From Agarivorans litoreus (GTDB taxonomy: Bacteria; Pseudomonadota; Gammaproteobacteria; Enterobacterales; Celerinatantimonadaceae): DNA of 64,000 nt. How positions within the stretch are numbered: the stretch's first letter is position 1; each line of letters begins with the position of its first letter. The stretch covers positions 2,971,001 through 3,035,000 of the forward strand of contig NZ_BLPI01000001.1 in assembly GCF_019649015.1 (NCBI RefSeq), in the 5' to 3' direction. Positions 9,950-20,002 of this stretch are shown piece by piece. The notes beneath the pieces were generated by a model that was not told the origin of the DNA, did not search any database, and worked only from the letters and a program-made list of their open reading frames with translations. The position numbers were made by a program, and so were the translations under genes.

Positions 9950-11245
9950 ATGAATAAGCTGACCTTAACCCTAGCGTCTGGTCTATTGATGTCTTGTAAC
10001 TTGGCTTCAGCTCAGTCATTGGAGCAAGCGGTAGCTAAAGTGCTTACCGAGCATCCTCAATTGCAATCATCCTTTAATCAATTTAAGGCCAGTAGCGAAC
10101 AATACCAAAGTGCTAAAGGTGGTTATTATCCAACGATTGACCTTACGGCAGGTGCTGGTTGGGGACAACGTGAAACGGAAACTTTGGGTGTGAATAGTGC
10201 AAATCCTACTGAAATTGGCGTGAGCATTCGCCAGCTACTATTCAGTGGTTTTGCTACATCTGGAGAGGTTACTCGTACTGAAAACGAAACCTTGGCCGAT
10301 CAATGGCTGTTATATAACGATGCTGAAAATATTGCCTTGCGGGTAGTGGATGTTTATCTAGAAGTGATTAAGCAGCAACAGTTATCGGAGCTAGCCGAAA
10401 GTAACTTACAAACCCACCTAGCTATTCAAAAAGATATTAAAAAACGCACCGATTCTGGCGTTGGCTCCAGTGCCGATTTGACTCAAGTAAACGGTCGTGT
10501 TGCCCGAGCAACCACTAATTCTTTATCGGCTAAAAATAACTTAATGGATGCACAAACTCAGTTTTTACGTGTAGTAAACGAATTGCCAAAAGATTTAGTG
10601 CAACCAGGGGCTGATGTGTCAATGTTACCCTCAGATTTAGATTCTGCCCTAATGGTAGCCTTAGATGTGCACCCAACGCTAAAGGCTGCTCAATTTGATG
10701 TTGCAGCCGCCAATGCGCAAAATACCGTCGCCAAAGCCAATAATTATCCTGAGATTGCCTTAGAATTAGATGGTAATTGGGATCGTAATCAAAATGGTTT
10801 AGATGATACTAAAGATTATGAGCTAGCCGCGATGCTCCGCTTACGTTACAACTTATTTAATGGTGGCAGTGATGCAGCGGAAATACGACGCAGTGCTTAC
10901 GACGTTAATCGTGCTAAAGCCGTGGGCGAAGACGCACATCGCCAAGTTAGTGAGGGTACCCGCTTAGCTTGGAATGCTTGGGATGTATTGGTTCGTCAAA
11001 AATCCTTTTTACAACAGCATGTTGAAGCGAGTTATCAGACAGTCGAAGCTTACAAGAAGCAGTTTAACTTAGGTAAGCGTAGCCTGTTAGATGTGCTGAA
11101 TACCGAAAATGAACTATTTGAAGCGCAAAATGAATTCATTAGCGCCGATATTGATGAGCTTCGCGCGAAATACCGTTTACTCAATGCCACAGGCTTATTG
11201 CTTGAGGCCTTACGTGTTAATCGACCTGAGAGCTGGACTTTTTAA
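9950..11245 (+). CDS. lapE: TolC-family outer-membrane channel (LapE/AggA-like)
   Basis: This 431-residue outer-membrane efflux protein completes the type I secretion system. The ATG at 9950 is chosen because CAAGGAG lies at 9938-9944 and it begins a signal peptide ending near SCNLASAQ. An in-frame start at 9923 would add nine residues with no ribosome site. Two related halves with long helical segments (about 30-220 and 230-425) and GxxxxxDL/LDVLNTENEL-type motifs match the TolC fold. The stop codon TAA overlaps the ATG of the OmpA gene by one base. Confidence 0.92.
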   Translation: MNKLTLTLASGLLMSCNLASAQSLEQAVAKVLTEHPQLQSSFNQFKASSEQYQSAKGGYYPTIDLTAGAGWGQRETETLGVNSANPTEIGVSIRQLLFSGFATSGEVTRTENETLADQWLLYNDAENIALRVVDVYLEVIKQQQLSELAESNLQTHLAIQKDIKKRTDSGVGSSADLTQVNGRVARATTNSLSAKNNLMDAQTQFLRVVNELPKDLVQPGADVSMLPSDLDSALMVALDVHPTLKAAQFDVAAANAQNTVAKANNYPEIALELDGNWDRNQNGLDDTKDYELAAMLRLRYNLFNGGSDAAEIRRSAYDVNRAKAVGEDAHRQVSEGTRLAWNAWDVLVRQKSFLQQHVEASYQTVEAYKKQFNLGKRSLLDVLNTENELFEAQNEFISADIDELRAKYRLLNATGLLLEALRVNRPESWTF

Positions 11246-11847
11246 TGATAAAAAAGAGTTTAATTATCGCAGTGGCTGTTTTGGCCTTAATTGCGTGTAG
11301 TCAAACTGCTGATACTTACCAGGCTGAGCCTGCTAATTACGACCGCCAAGACCAAGACAGTGATGGTGTTATTAATGAGCGGGATCTTTGCCCGGATACC
11401 GAAGTGGGTGCGGCGGTCGATAATGATGGTTGTTCAGAGTTTCAAAACGTAGATGATGGTTATGAACTAATGGTGTTTTTTGGCCATGACTCAAGCAAAT
11501 TAACCGAGGAATATGCACCACAGCTTCAGCAAGTTGCCGACTTTATGCAGAAGTATCCAGAAGTGAAAATCAGTGTTGAAGGTTACGCCAGCGCGAGTGG
11601 CAGTAAGTCTTACAACCTTAAATTGTCTGAACATCGCGCAGCAAGTGTGCGCCAGCAGTTAATTGATGATTATTCTGTGAGCGCAGAGCGCATTGAACTA
11701 GAAGCTATTGGAGAAGAAGAGCTATTGGCTGAGGGTGATTCAGAACAAGCAGAAGCTGCCAATCGCCGAGCGCGAATTTTTGTACAAGAGCAATACCGCA
11801 AAGTCGTTCCTCGTTGGTCGATTTATACGCCACACCTAAAGCAGTAA
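11245..11847 (+). CDS. OmpA-family peptidoglycan-binding lipoprotein
   Basis: The 200-residue protein has a lipoprotein signal with lipobox LIAC near residue 18. A short acidic segment of the thrombospondin type 3 calcium-binding kind follows (DQDSDGVINERDLCPDTE). The C terminus is an OmpA peptidoglycan-binding domain (about 80-185) with LSEHRA and NRRARI motifs. Its place between the TolC-like gene and lapG matches the Shewanella bpf locus, where an ompA-like gene sits in the same spot. It may fix the secretion channel or adhesin to the cell wall. That role is inferred from position. Confidence 0.88.
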   Translation: MIKKSLIIAVAVLALIACSQTADTYQAEPANYDRQDQDSDGVINERDLCPDTEVGAAVDNDGCSEFQNVDDGYELMVFFGHDSSKLTEEYAPQLQQVADFMQKYPEVKISVEGYASASGSKSYNLKLSEHRAASVRQQLIDDYSVSAERIELEAIGEEELLAEGDSEQAEAANRRARIFVQEQYRKVVPRWSIYTPHLKQ

Positions 11848-11853
11848 TAGGCT

Positions 11854-12525
11854 ATGCGAGGACTTTTAGCGCGTTGGTGGATAGCATTGCTGGCTTGGCC
11901 AGTATTGCTGTTTGCCACCGCTTACCAGCTAGAAGAGCTCGCCAGCACCGTTCGTAATTTCTATGGTGAAAAAGCCGAACTTAGAGTTCGAGCTTGGCGC
12001 CAAACCATCAACGATGGTCACAACATAAGCGAAGCAGACCAGCTTCGCTCCATTAATGATTTCTTCAATCAAATGCAATTTGTTGATGATATTGATGTAT
12101 GGGGCCAAGAAGACTACTGGGCCACTCCCGTCGAATTCTTGGGCGCAGCAGCTGGAGATTGTGACGACTTTAGCATTGCCAAATACTTCTCGTTAATAGA
12201 ACTGGGCGTGAGTGATGAAAAGATGCGCTTGGTTTATGTAAAGTCTCTTACTTACAACCAATTTCATATGGTGGTGGCGTATTATGAAACGCCTTCATCA
12301 ATACCGATTATTCTCGATAACATCAATCCAAATATATTGCCGGCGACGCAGCGCGGCGATCTAGTACCCATTTATAGTTTTAATGGTCAGCACTTGTGGT
12401 TGATGAAAGAAAAAGGCCGTGGCCAGTTAGCTGGCAAATCTAGTCGTCTTAAACTTTGGACTGATCTCCAGCAACGCTGGCGGCTTAATAAACTCAAAAA
12501 ACCAATAAAGAATTTCGATGCTTAG
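11854..12525 (+). CDS. lapG: LapG-type periplasmic cysteine protease
   Basis: This is a 223-residue bacterial transglutaminase-like cysteine peptidase with an N-terminal export segment. The triad fits Cys103 (GDCDDFS), His138 (FHMV) and Asp155 (LDN). Characterised LapG proteins are calcium-dependent and cut the N-terminal retention region of LapA-type adhesins, releasing them from the surface; LapD sequesters LapG when c-di-GMP is high. The gene sits directly upstream of lapD with only nine bases between them, which supports this pairing. Its cleavage site in the adhesin lies outside the window. Confidence 0.93.
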   Translation: MRGLLARWWIALLAWPVLLFATAYQLEELASTVRNFYGEKAELRVRAWRQTINDGHNISEADQLRSINDFFNQMQFVDDIDVWGQEDYWATPVEFLGAAAGDCDDFSIAKYFSLIELGVSDEKMRLVYVKSLTYNQFHMVVAYYETPSSIPIILDNINPNILPATQRGDLVPIYSFNGQHLWLMKEKGRGQLAGKSSRLKLWTDLQQRWRLNKLKKPIKNFDA

Positions 12526-12534
12526 GGGAACACT

Positions 12535-14466
12535 ATGACCTTATATCGCCAGTTGTTAATTGTGGTACTGCTTATCTACGGCGGCCTGCTGGCTGTGGTA
12601 TTTAGTATCGAAATTGGCAATACCCGTAGTTACCTGTCTGAGCAGCAACTATCAGATGTAAACAATACAAGCACTTCTTTAGGCTTATCTCTAAGCCCTT
12701 ATCTAGAAGATGAAGATGTAATTGGTGCCGAGTCGGTAATTAACGCCATGTTCGACAGTGGCTACTATCAGCAAATTAGTCTTAAGTTGTTTGCCGACGA
12801 CAGCTTGATCGACCGCCGAAATACTCGTTCTATTGATGGCGTGCCAGAGTGGTTTACTTCACTTGAATTATTTCAGCCCAGCGCTCAAGAACAGGTATTA
12901 ACCAGTGGTTGGATGCAGCTAGGAGAACTAAAAGTAGTTGGCCATCCTGGCTTTGCCTATTTGCAACTGTGGAACGCCATGGTTGATTTAGCAAAGCTGT
13001 TTGTCGTGGGGTATTTAGCAACGGTGTTGCTGTTAATGCGGGCGCTGCGTTATTTGTTAAAACCACTGGAGCAAATTCAACAACAAGCTAAGTTAATTGA
13101 ACAGCGTAATTTTGGCCAAACCATTCCTTTGCCACATACTCAAGAGTTGCGCAGTGTAGTGGGTGCGATTAACCACATGTCAGATAACATTGCCCAGCAG
13201 TTTGAAAGCCAAGTACAAGAAGCTAGCGTTTTGCGCCAGCAAGCTTTTCAAGACTCGGTATCAGGCTTAGGTAATCGCGCTTATTTCATCAATCAAAGCA
13301 AATCTTGGTTAGCAGAGTCTGGGGTGGGTGGGGTTGCGCTCTTGTCTATCGATATTATTGAAGCTATTCACGTGCGTGATGGTTTTAGTGCCCGGGATGA
13401 GTTTATTCAGTCGGTGGGGGAGTTGTTTACCGCTTATACCCAGCAACAGCAGCAACTGGTATTTGCACGCATAAGCAATTTAGAATTTGCAGTATTAGCC
13501 GAGGGCTTCGATCAGCAGCAATTGTTGGATCTCGCAGAGCAAATTAATAAAGATTTATTGTCCCGCTTAGCTACGTGGAAGCAGTACATGCCTCGACCAT
13601 TGGTGATGGGCTTAGTATTACGCCAAAAAGATGAAAACATAGGCGAGCTATTAACTGCAGCCGATACCGCTCTACATAACGCTCGCGAGCTGCGCGAAGG
13701 TTTCTTTAGTTTGGCCGATGTTGAGCATACGCATATTCCTCGTAGCAAATGGAAGCAGCTACTAGAAAATACCATTAGTCGCCAAAGCTTGGCTTACAAG
13801 GCGCAAGTGGTTAACTTTATTCATAGCGACAAAGTATTACACCACGAGTTGTTTACTACCATTGAAGTGGATGCTCAGCATTACGCTGCGGGTCAGTTTA
13901 TGCCGGCGGTAGAGCAATTTAGATTGGGCGCTCAGTTTGACCAAATGGTGGTTGAGCAAGCCGCGCGAGCTTTGCAGCAGGACAATAATTTAAGCTTGGC
14001 GATTAACTTAACTTTATCGGCCATTAGCGAAGCGAGCTTTTTAGCGTGGTTAGTCGAACTGGCGCAGCAGTATCAAACGGTGGCATCGCGAATGGCCTTT
14101 GAAATTCCAGAAACAGCCTTTTTGCAAGAAAACCAACAGTTAGAAGCCAGTTTAGACAGTTTAAGAGAGCTGGGTTTCCAAATTGGTATTGATCAATACG
14201 GTCGTAATCTAAACTCCTTAAATTACTTAAGTAGGGTTAAACCTAATTACGTTAAAATTGACTATGGTTATACAGCACAGGCCTTGGCCGAAGATGGCGA
14301 TAGCCACTTCTTAAGTGCGATATGCAGAGCCGCACGTAATTTACAAATTATCACAGTGGCACAGCGTGTCGAAAATCAACAGCAAGTTGAACTGCTGTCG
14401 GCCTTGCCTGTAGATGCCTATCAAGGTTATGTTGCGCCTCCTCAGCGTTTTACCTTGAATGATTAA
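12535..14466 (+). CDS. lapD: LapD-type c-di-GMP receptor
   Basis: The 643-residue inner-membrane protein has membrane helix 1 (about 5-25), a periplasmic LapD/MoxY-type domain, membrane helix 2 (about 150-170), HAMP (about 170-225), a GGDEF-like domain (about 240-390) and an EAL-like domain (about 400-640). Both catalytic signatures are degenerate: the GGDEF position reads approximately NLEFA and the EAL position HELFT. This fits a receptor and not an enzyme. Binding of c-di-GMP is expected to make the periplasmic domain hold LapG. The start at 12535 is supported by AGGGGAA just upstream. Confidence 0.92.
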   Translation: MTLYRQLLIVVLLIYGGLLAVVFSIEIGNTRSYLSEQQLSDVNNTSTSLGLSLSPYLEDEDVIGAESVINAMFDSGYYQQISLKLFADDSLIDRRNTRSIDGVPEWFTSLELFQPSAQEQVLTSGWMQLGELKVVGHPGFAYLQLWNAMVDLAKLFVVGYLATVLLLMRALRYLLKPLEQIQQQAKLIEQRNFGQTIPLPHTQELRSVVGAINHMSDNIAQQFESQVQEASVLRQQAFQDSVSGLGNRAYFINQSKSWLAESGVGGVALLSIDIIEAIHVRDGFSARDEFIQSVGELFTAYTQQQQQLVFARISNLEFAVLAEGFDQQQLLDLAEQINKDLLSRLATWKQYMPRPLVMGLVLRQKDENIGELLTAADTALHNARELREGFFSLADVEHTHIPRSKWKQLLENTISRQSLAYKAQVVNFIHSDKVLHHELFTTIEVDAQHYAAGQFMPAVEQFRLGAQFDQMVVEQAARALQQDNNLSLAINLTLSAISEASFLAWLVELAQQYQTVASRMAFEIPETAFLQENQQLEASLDSLRELGFQIGIDQYGRNLNSLNYLSRVKPNYVKIDYGYTAQALAEDGDSHFLSAICRAARNLQIITVAQRVENQQQVELLSALPVDAYQGYVAPPQRFTLND

Positions 14467-14491
14467 GTGCACTAATGAGCAGAGGTAAGTA

Positions 14492-15181
14492 ATGAACAAA
14501 TTATTGTTAGTGGGTTTGGTTGCCTGCAGTGTTAGCATTTCTCCGGTATTTGCCGCTTTGCTGCATACTAGCGGTGAGGCTAAGTTAGTGGTAATTGCCG
14601 ACCAAGTGCAATTAGATTTACATGCTAGTAGCTTGGCAAAAACGGCCAGTGATGCGAAACAGCAGGTCGATAAAATAGTTAAAGTTACTCAATCAAACCT
14701 TGCCAATTTATTAACCGACTCAGACCGCTTTGAAGCCAGCCAACTGCAAATTCAAGCTGAATACAAATATCAAGATAGAGAACGAGTATTTGTGGGTTAC
14801 CGCGCGCAGCGCAGTATCATCGTTGAGCTGGCCAATCTAGATGGGCTGACTCAAGTACTAGATGCAGCTATGTTGAGCGGGGTGAATGAAGTACGCCAGC
14901 TACAATACAAAAGCTCACAAGAAGAACAGTACAAGCAACAAGTACGCGCTATGGCTGTGAACGATTCTTATATTAAGGCCAAGCAGTTGGCCGAAGGCTA
15001 TAACGGCTTATTAGGCCCAGTGGTTGAGATTAACTATCGTAATCAGTCAGTGCTTCCCATGATGAAGATAGAGCGCGCCACTCTAGCTGCAACCGATGCG
15101 AACGCTGGCTCTTATCAGGCTGCTCAACTTATTTATAACGATAGTGTTGATGTGAGCTTTGAATTGCTAACCGAAGACTAG
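14492..15181 (+). CDS. SIMPL-domain periplasmic protein
   Basis: The 229-residue protein has a signal peptide ending near SPVFA and then a SIMPL (DUF541) domain through most of its length. The ribosome site AGAGGTAA precedes the ATG. Members are related to the E. coli oxidative-stress defence protein YggE; the biochemical role is unclear. It follows lapD by 25 bases on the same strand, so it may be co-transcribed with the lap genes, although nothing ties its function to the adhesin. Confidence 0.8.
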   Translation: MNKLLLVGLVACSVSISPVFAALLHTSGEAKLVVIADQVQLDLHASSLAKTASDAKQQVDKIVKVTQSNLANLLTDSDRFEASQLQIQAEYKYQDRERVFVGYRAQRSIIVELANLDGLTQVLDAAMLSGVNEVRQLQYKSSQEEQYKQQVRAMAVNDSYIKAKQLAEGYNGLLGPVVEINYRNQSVLPMMKIERATLAATDANAGSYQAAQLIYNDSVDVSFELLTED

Positions 15182-15233
15182 CTTTTGGCTTATGCTATAG
15201 CGCTAAGTAAAATCAACCAAGCGATAAAACAAC

Positions 15234-15275
15234 AAAGCCCAAGCGCTTATTAGTAACAAGCAGACTTGGGCTTTT
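15234..15275. terminator. Bidirectional terminator between convergent genes
   Basis: A 10-base stem (15234-15243 with 15265-15274) has T-rich sequence on the + side and the complement of an A-rich run on the other. It lies between the convergent SIMPL and substrate-binding protein genes. Confidence 0.8.
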
Positions 15276-15289
15276 GCTTTTAGGGAAAC

Positions 15290-16264
15290 TTAATAAGCCG
15301 CGTCGGCTACCACAAAGTCGCTAGCATTATTGATGTCGATGAGCTCGGCCGCCAAAATAACTCTAGACGGCGCACTATGGTACATTTTACCCAGCATTTC
15401 ATGGCGAGCACCGGTAATCGCCAAAGCAATACCAGAAGCAACCATGCTAGGTGGATAGGTGACGGTAGCGCGAACTACCGGGTTACCATCTACCACCATT
15501 TTGATGATGTCTTGCGAGCCCGCTCCGCCTAATACGGTTTTAATGTCGGTGCGACCTGATTCTTTGATCGCCTGCATCACGCCTTTTAACATGTCATCAT
15601 CTTGGCACCAAACCGCATCAATTTCTGGGTGTTTTTGTAAGTAGTTTTCCATAACCGCTAAGGCTTTTTGGGTAGACCAATCGGCGGGTTGGCTATCAAG
15701 AATAGTTATGCCTTTGTGTTGAGCAATCACCTCGTTAAAGGCGTCTACTCGTTGTTTGTTAATCGGAATAGACATCCCCTCAATAACTACCACTTTGCCT
15801 TTGCCTTCCATTTCTTTAGCTAGCCATTCGCCGCTTACACTACCTAAACCTGCGTTATCGCCCGCGATAAACACATTTTGTGCTGGCGTTTCTAGCTCGC
15901 GATCTACCACCACGGTGTAGATGCCACTGCCGTAGGCTTCCTCAATCACTTTTTGTAAGGTGGCAGGGTTATGCGGCAGTATCACTAAGGCATCGATGCC
16001 TTTGATCATCAAATCTTCTACATCGCCAACTTGTTTTGAACCAGAGCTGGCAGCCACTACGTAAAACTCTATATCGTCTTCACTTTTCTTAAAGTCGTCG
16101 GCGGCTTTTTCTGCCCACCACAACAAGCCTGCGGTCCAACCGTGGTCTGCTGAGGGAACGGATACACCCACTTTTAAGGTTTTAGCTACTGCGGCGTTTA
16201 ATCCCAGTGAGGCAATAAAAGTAGCGGTAAGTAGTAGTTTTGCTATGTGTTGCAATAAACGCAT
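15290..16264 (-). CDS. Sugar ABC transporter substrate-binding protein (RbsB family)
   Basis: This 324-residue periplasmic protein of the Peripla_BP_4 type has a signal peptide (about 1-27, ending VAKT) and the start of the mature domain reads LKVGVSVPSADHGWTAG. It should deliver a monosaccharide-type ligand to the permease and ATPase encoded upstream in the same operon. It is the last gene in the transcript, 36 bases after the permease. Ribose, inositol and other carbohydrates are carried by relatives, so the ligand cannot be read from sequence. Confidence 0.92.
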   Translation of the reverse strand: MRLLQHIAKLLLTATFIASLGLNAAVAKTLKVGVSVPSADHGWTAGLLWWAEKAADDFKKSEDDIEFYVVAASSGSKQVGDVEDLMIKGIDALVILPHNPATLQKVIEEAYGSGIYTVVVDRELETPAQNVFIAGDNAGLGSVSGEWLAKEMEGKGKVVVIEGMSIPINKQRVDAFNEVIAQHKGITILDSQPADWSTQKALAVMENYLQKHPEIDAVWCQDDDMLKGVMQAIKESGRTDIKTVLGGAGSQDIIKMVVDGNPVVRATVTYPPSMVASGIALAITGARHEMLGKMYHSAPSRVILAAELIDINNASDFVVADAAY

Positions 16265-16300
16265 GAGTTACTCTCCTTTGTATTAATCTACGGTGTTGGT

Positions 16301-17305
16301 TTAGCGGTCACGTTTAAATTGCATTAGCACTGCAATTAAAATTACTAAGCCTTTTACCGTTCCTTGTAAGTAGGGGGATACCCCTATTAAATTCAGCATG
16401 TTATTAATAATGCCTAATATGATGGCGCCGATAACGGTGCCCCATAAGGTGCCTTTGCCGCCAGACAGCGAAGTGCCGCCTATTACTACCGCTGCAATGG
16501 CGTCGAGTTCGTAAAACAAGCCCGCATCACCAGGGCTCACCGAATTTAATCGTGAGGACAGCATCACCGCAGACAAACCCACAGTGAAACCAACAATCAC
16601 AAAAGTAAGAAAATAAACCCGCTGCACGTTAATCGCCGAGTAGGTCGCTACTTTGGGGTTTGAGCCCACCGCACATACATGGCGGCCAAAAGCGGTGTGG
16701 CGCAAAACCACATGACCCAAAAAGGCCAAACCAATGAATAGCCAAACCGGAATGGGAATACCCATCCAGTAACCGCCACCAATATCAGGGTAGTGATTGT
16801 TTTGTGAGACCATTTCTCCGGCATCACTGATGTAAAGGGTAAGCGAGCGGAAAATAGACATAGTGGCTAGGGTGGCGACAAAGGCGGTTATTTTGCCTTT
16901 AGTGGTGAGTAAACCATTTACCGCGCCAAAAGCTGCACCCATGGCCGTCGCCGCAACAATAGAAACGGTCACTGCCATCCAGCCGTCACCTAAATAGTTG
17001 AGCAGCATAATCACCAGTACACCCACTAAGGCGACCATTGAACCCACCGATAAATCTATTCCGCCGGCAATAATCACAAAGGTCATTCCTAGGGCAATAA
17101 TGCCGGTATAGGAGACTTGTCTAAGCACATTGGTAAGATTTCTTGGGATAAGGAAGTGGTCACTGGCCATGGCCGACAGCACCACCAAAATGAGTAATGC
17201 GACTAAAGGAGCCCAGTTAGACAGAGTAAATTTAGGCAGCTTATTTAACCAACTGGAATTAGGGCTTAGCCCAGATTTTTGATTCATTTTAGCAACCTCA
17301 CTCAT
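16301..17305 (-). CDS. Sugar ABC transporter permease (RbsC family)
   Basis: This 334-residue inner-membrane permease of the BPD_transp_2 family has about eight to ten hydrophobic segments. The family loop GGIDLSVGSMVAL is present, and so is AVVIGGTSLSGGKGTLWGT near the C terminus. The start overlaps the stop of the ATPase gene by 4 bases, an ATGA-type junction implying translational coupling. It works with the RbsA- and RbsB-like neighbours. Confidence 0.93.
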   Translation of the reverse strand: MSEVAKMNQKSGLSPNSSWLNKLPKFTLSNWAPLVALLILVVLSAMASDHFLIPRNLTNVLRQVSYTGIIALGMTFVIIAGGIDLSVGSMVALVGVLVIMLLNYLGDGWMAVTVSIVAATAMGAAFGAVNGLLTTKGKITAFVATLATMSIFRSLTLYISDAGEMVSQNNHYPDIGGGYWMGIPIPVWLFIGLAFLGHVVLRHTAFGRHVCAVGSNPKVATYSAINVQRVYFLTFVIVGFTVGLSAVMLSSRLNSVSPGDAGLFYELDAIAAVVIGGTSLSGGKGTLWGTVIGAIILGIINNMLNLIGVSPYLQGTVKGLVILIAVLMQFKRDR

Positions 17306-18837
17306 TGGGGGCTCTCCTGCATCGGCGTAGATAGCGGCGTTGCCTGGCTTTGCAGACCTGCGGCCAAAAACATGATTTGTTGTTCGTTGATTTCTTGTTC
17401 ACGCAGCTCTCCTTGAATTTGGCCTTCGCGCATCACCAATACTCGGTGGGCGAGGCCAATGAGTTCTTCCATGTCTGATGAGATCACCACAACCGCTAAA
17501 CCTTGCTCGGTCATGCTCTGGATAAAGTGGTAGATTTCTTTCTTGGTATTTACATCAACGCCCCGAGTGGGTTCGTCGAGAATCAGTATTTGCGGCTGGG
17601 TATCCATCCATTTCGATAAATACACTTTTTGTTGATTGCCTCCGCTGAGGTAAAGCAACTCGGTATCTAAAGAGGCTGCTTTAATGTCGAATTTACGTAC
17701 ATATTGCTGAGCTTGTTGGCGAGCCTTGCCGTGGTTAATTAAGCCTTTGCAATAGTTGCCCAGTGAAATAAGGCTAATGTTCTCGGGCAAATTAAAGCTC
17801 ATGGTTAACCCACAGCCTTGGCGATCTTCGCTTAGGTAGGCCAAGCCATGTTTTACCGCGTCTTTAATATTGTGAATGGTGACGGCTTGTTGATGAACAA
17901 AAATATTACCGCATTGACGTCGGCGTAGTCCCATTATCGCTTCTGCTGTTTCGGTGCGGCCACTGCCAATTAAGCCGGCAAAGCCCAGTACTTCACCTTG
18001 GCGCACCTCAAAACTAACATTGCTAATTAGGTTCTTCACACTGAGGTTTTCCACCTTCAGCGCTACCTTGTTTTGCACTTGTGAACGAGCCGGAAACACT
18101 TGGTTAAGCTCGCGCCCAACCATTTTTCGCGCCATATCTTGTTCATCAATCTGGCTAACTTGGTCTACTGAGATTAATTCGCCATCGCGCAGTATAATTA
18201 AGCGGTCGCACAATTGTTTAACCTCCTTAAGCTTGTGCGAGATAAACAAAATAGTGACGCCCTGCGCTTTAAGTTTATCGATAAGTTTGAACAGCACGGT
18301 AACTTCTTGGCTGGTCAATACCGTGGTGGGCTCATCCATAATCAAAATGCGTGCATCATTTACTAATGCTTTTGCTATCTCCACCATTTGTTTTTCGGCT
18401 ACGCTGAGTGATTCAATCAGCGCATCGGGTGACAAGGTGGTTTCCAGCATGCTCAATAGCTGATAGGTGCGTTGGCGCATGGCTTTTTTATTCAGCAGTA
18501 AACTGCCTTTAAGCTCTTGGCCTAAGAAGATATTTTCAAATACACTGAGGCTGGCGATTAAGTTAAATTCCTGTGGAATCATCGCAATGCCCAAGGCTTT
18601 GGCGTCTGCTGGGCTGTTTATCTCAACGGCTTTGCCATTAACTAGCACTTGGCCGCTACTGCGCTGATAAATGCCAGAGATAATTTTTAGCAAGGTAGAT
18701 TTACCCGCGCCATTTTCACCAAGAATGCCCATTACTTCGCCTGGTTGCACCTCAACGCTAATGCCGTGTAAAACTTGTACCCCAGAAAAGCTTTTAGTGA
18801 TTTTCTCCAAGCTCAGAATAGGTTTAGGCAAGCTCAT
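17302..18837 (-). CDS. Sugar ABC transporter ATPase, two-domain (RbsA family)
   Basis: The 511-residue protein has two tandem ATPase domains, as in RbsA/MglA/XylG importers. The first has Walker A GENGAGKST and Walker B LIMDEPTT. The second has the family's variant P-loop GLIGSGRTE, signature LSGGNQQK and LILDEPTRGVD. The gene overlaps the preceding oxidoreductase gene by 14 bases and the permease gene by 4. It is the cytoplasmic energy unit of this importer. Confidence 0.94.
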   Translation of the reverse strand: MSLPKPILSLEKITKSFSGVQVLHGISVEVQPGEVMGILGENGAGKSTLLKIISGIYQRSSGQVLVNGKAVEINSPADAKALGIAMIPQEFNLIASLSVFENIFLGQELKGSLLLNKKAMRQRTYQLLSMLETTLSPDALIESLSVAEKQMVEIAKALVNDARILIMDEPTTVLTSQEVTVLFKLIDKLKAQGVTILFISHKLKEVKQLCDRLIILRDGELISVDQVSQIDEQDMARKMVGRELNQVFPARSQVQNKVALKVENLSVKNLISNVSFEVRQGEVLGFAGLIGSGRTETAEAIMGLRRRQCGNIFVHQQAVTIHNIKDAVKHGLAYLSEDRQGCGLTMSFNLPENISLISLGNYCKGLINHGKARQQAQQYVRKFDIKAASLDTELLYLSGGNQQKVYLSKWMDTQPQILILDEPTRGVDVNTKKEIYHFIQSMTEQGLAVVVISSDMEELIGLAHRVLVMREGQIQGELREQEINEQQIMFLAAGLQSQATPLSTPMQESPQ

Positions 18838-19993
18838 GAACGTTCTCCAAAGCGGTCCATTTACCGTTATTTTGCGAGGAGTGGATCATGGCATTGATGA
18901 ACTGTAAGCCTTCTACACCTTGTCTCACTCCCGGCAATAAACTATTCGCCAGAATGTCGGTGGCCGATGAGCCACTGCGTGCTATACGAATAGCCTTGGC
19001 GGTTTCGGTGTAAATATTGGCAAAGCCTTCTAAGTAGCCCTCTGGGTGGCCGGCAGGGGTTCTCACCAAGTGTTCAGGCTCGGCGTTGTATCCATAACCT
19101 GCACGGCTAATAATTCGGCTAGGCTGGGAGAATGGGCTGTACAATAGTTGGTTGGGCTGCTCTTGCGACCATTCAAGCCCTCCATCACTGCCATAAACCC
19201 TAATCCGCAGACCATTTTCATTACCAGGGGCCACCTGCGAGCTCCATAGCATGCCGCGTACACCTTGCTCGAAGCGCAACATGGCATGTACGTTGTCGTC
19301 TAGTACTCGGCCATTTACAAAAGTAGACAGCTCTGCGCTTACTTGTTCTAGCTGTAAGCCACTTATAAAGGCCGCTAGATTAAAGGCATGAGTGCCAATA
19401 TCGCCCAAGCAACCAGCAGGTCCCGAGCGCTTTGGATCGGTGCGCCATTCGGCTTGTTTGTTGCCGGTATTCTCCGCAGCGGTCGTGAGCCAATCTTGCG
19501 CATACTCCACTTGAACCAAGCGCAGCTTGCCAAGCAAACCTTCCCCAACCATTTGTTGGGCTTGGCGCACCATGGGGTAAGCACTGTAGTTGTGAGTGAG
19601 CACAAATAGCTTGCCGCTATTATTCGCCAGCTCTTTGAGTTCCATTGCCTCGTGAAGAGAGCAGGTCATGGGTTTGTCACAAATCACATGAATACCTGCG
19701 GCCAAAAATGCTTTAGCTATAGGGAAGTGCAAATGATTAGGTGTTACGATACTTACGGCTTCAATACCATCAGGGCGAGCGGCTTCCGCCTCAGCCATAT
19801 CTTGATAGCTTAGGTAGCAACGGTCGGCAGCAATGCCTAAATCCTTGGCTGATTGTTGCGCTCTGGCTGGATCGGCACTTAATGCACCAGCAACTAATTC
19901 ATATTGGTTATCTAAGCGTGCAGCAATTCGGTGAATGGCACCAATAAACGCACCACTGCCACCGCCTACCATTCCTAGTTTAATTTTATCCAT
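18824..19993 (-). CDS. Gfo/Idh/MocA-family oxidoreductase
   Basis: The 389-residue NAD(P)-dependent sugar oxidoreductase has an N-terminal Rossmann fold (about 5-125) with [15 protein letters not shown] and the EKP-equivalent CDKPMT. A C-terminal substrate domain follows, with [16 protein letters not shown] holding the conserved aspartate and histidine. Relatives oxidise or reduce inositols, sugars or glucosides, often at C3. Together with the adjacent TIM-barrel isomerase gene and importer it suggests uptake and oxidation of one polyol or sugar. A clear ribosome site (AGGAGT) precedes the ATG. Confidence 0.88.
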   Translation of the reverse strand: MDKIKLGMVGGGSGAFIGAIHRIAARLDNQYELVAGALSADPARAQQSAKDLGIAADRCYLSYQDMAEAEAARPDGIEAVSIVTPNHLHFPIAKAFLAAGIHVICDKPMTCSLHEAMELKELANNSGKLFVLTHNYSAYPMVRQAQQMVGEGLLGKLRLVQVEYAQDWLTTAAENTGNKQAEWRTDPKRSGPAGCLGDIGTHAFNLAAFISGLQLEQVSAELSTFVNGRVLDDNVHAMLRFEQGVRGMLWSSQVAPGNENGLRIRVYGSDGGLEWSQEQPNQLLYSPFSQPSRIISRAGYGYNAEPEHLVRTPAGHPEGYLEGFANIYTETAKAIRIARSGSSATDILANSLLPGVRQGVEGLQFINAMIHSSQNNGKWTALENVHELA

Positions 19994-20002
19994 GAGTTAC
20001 TC

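Noticed and set aside
17954-18463. 169-residue + strand open frame inside the ABC ATPase gene
   Set aside because: It is the antisense shadow of a well-supported gene with Walker and signature motifs.
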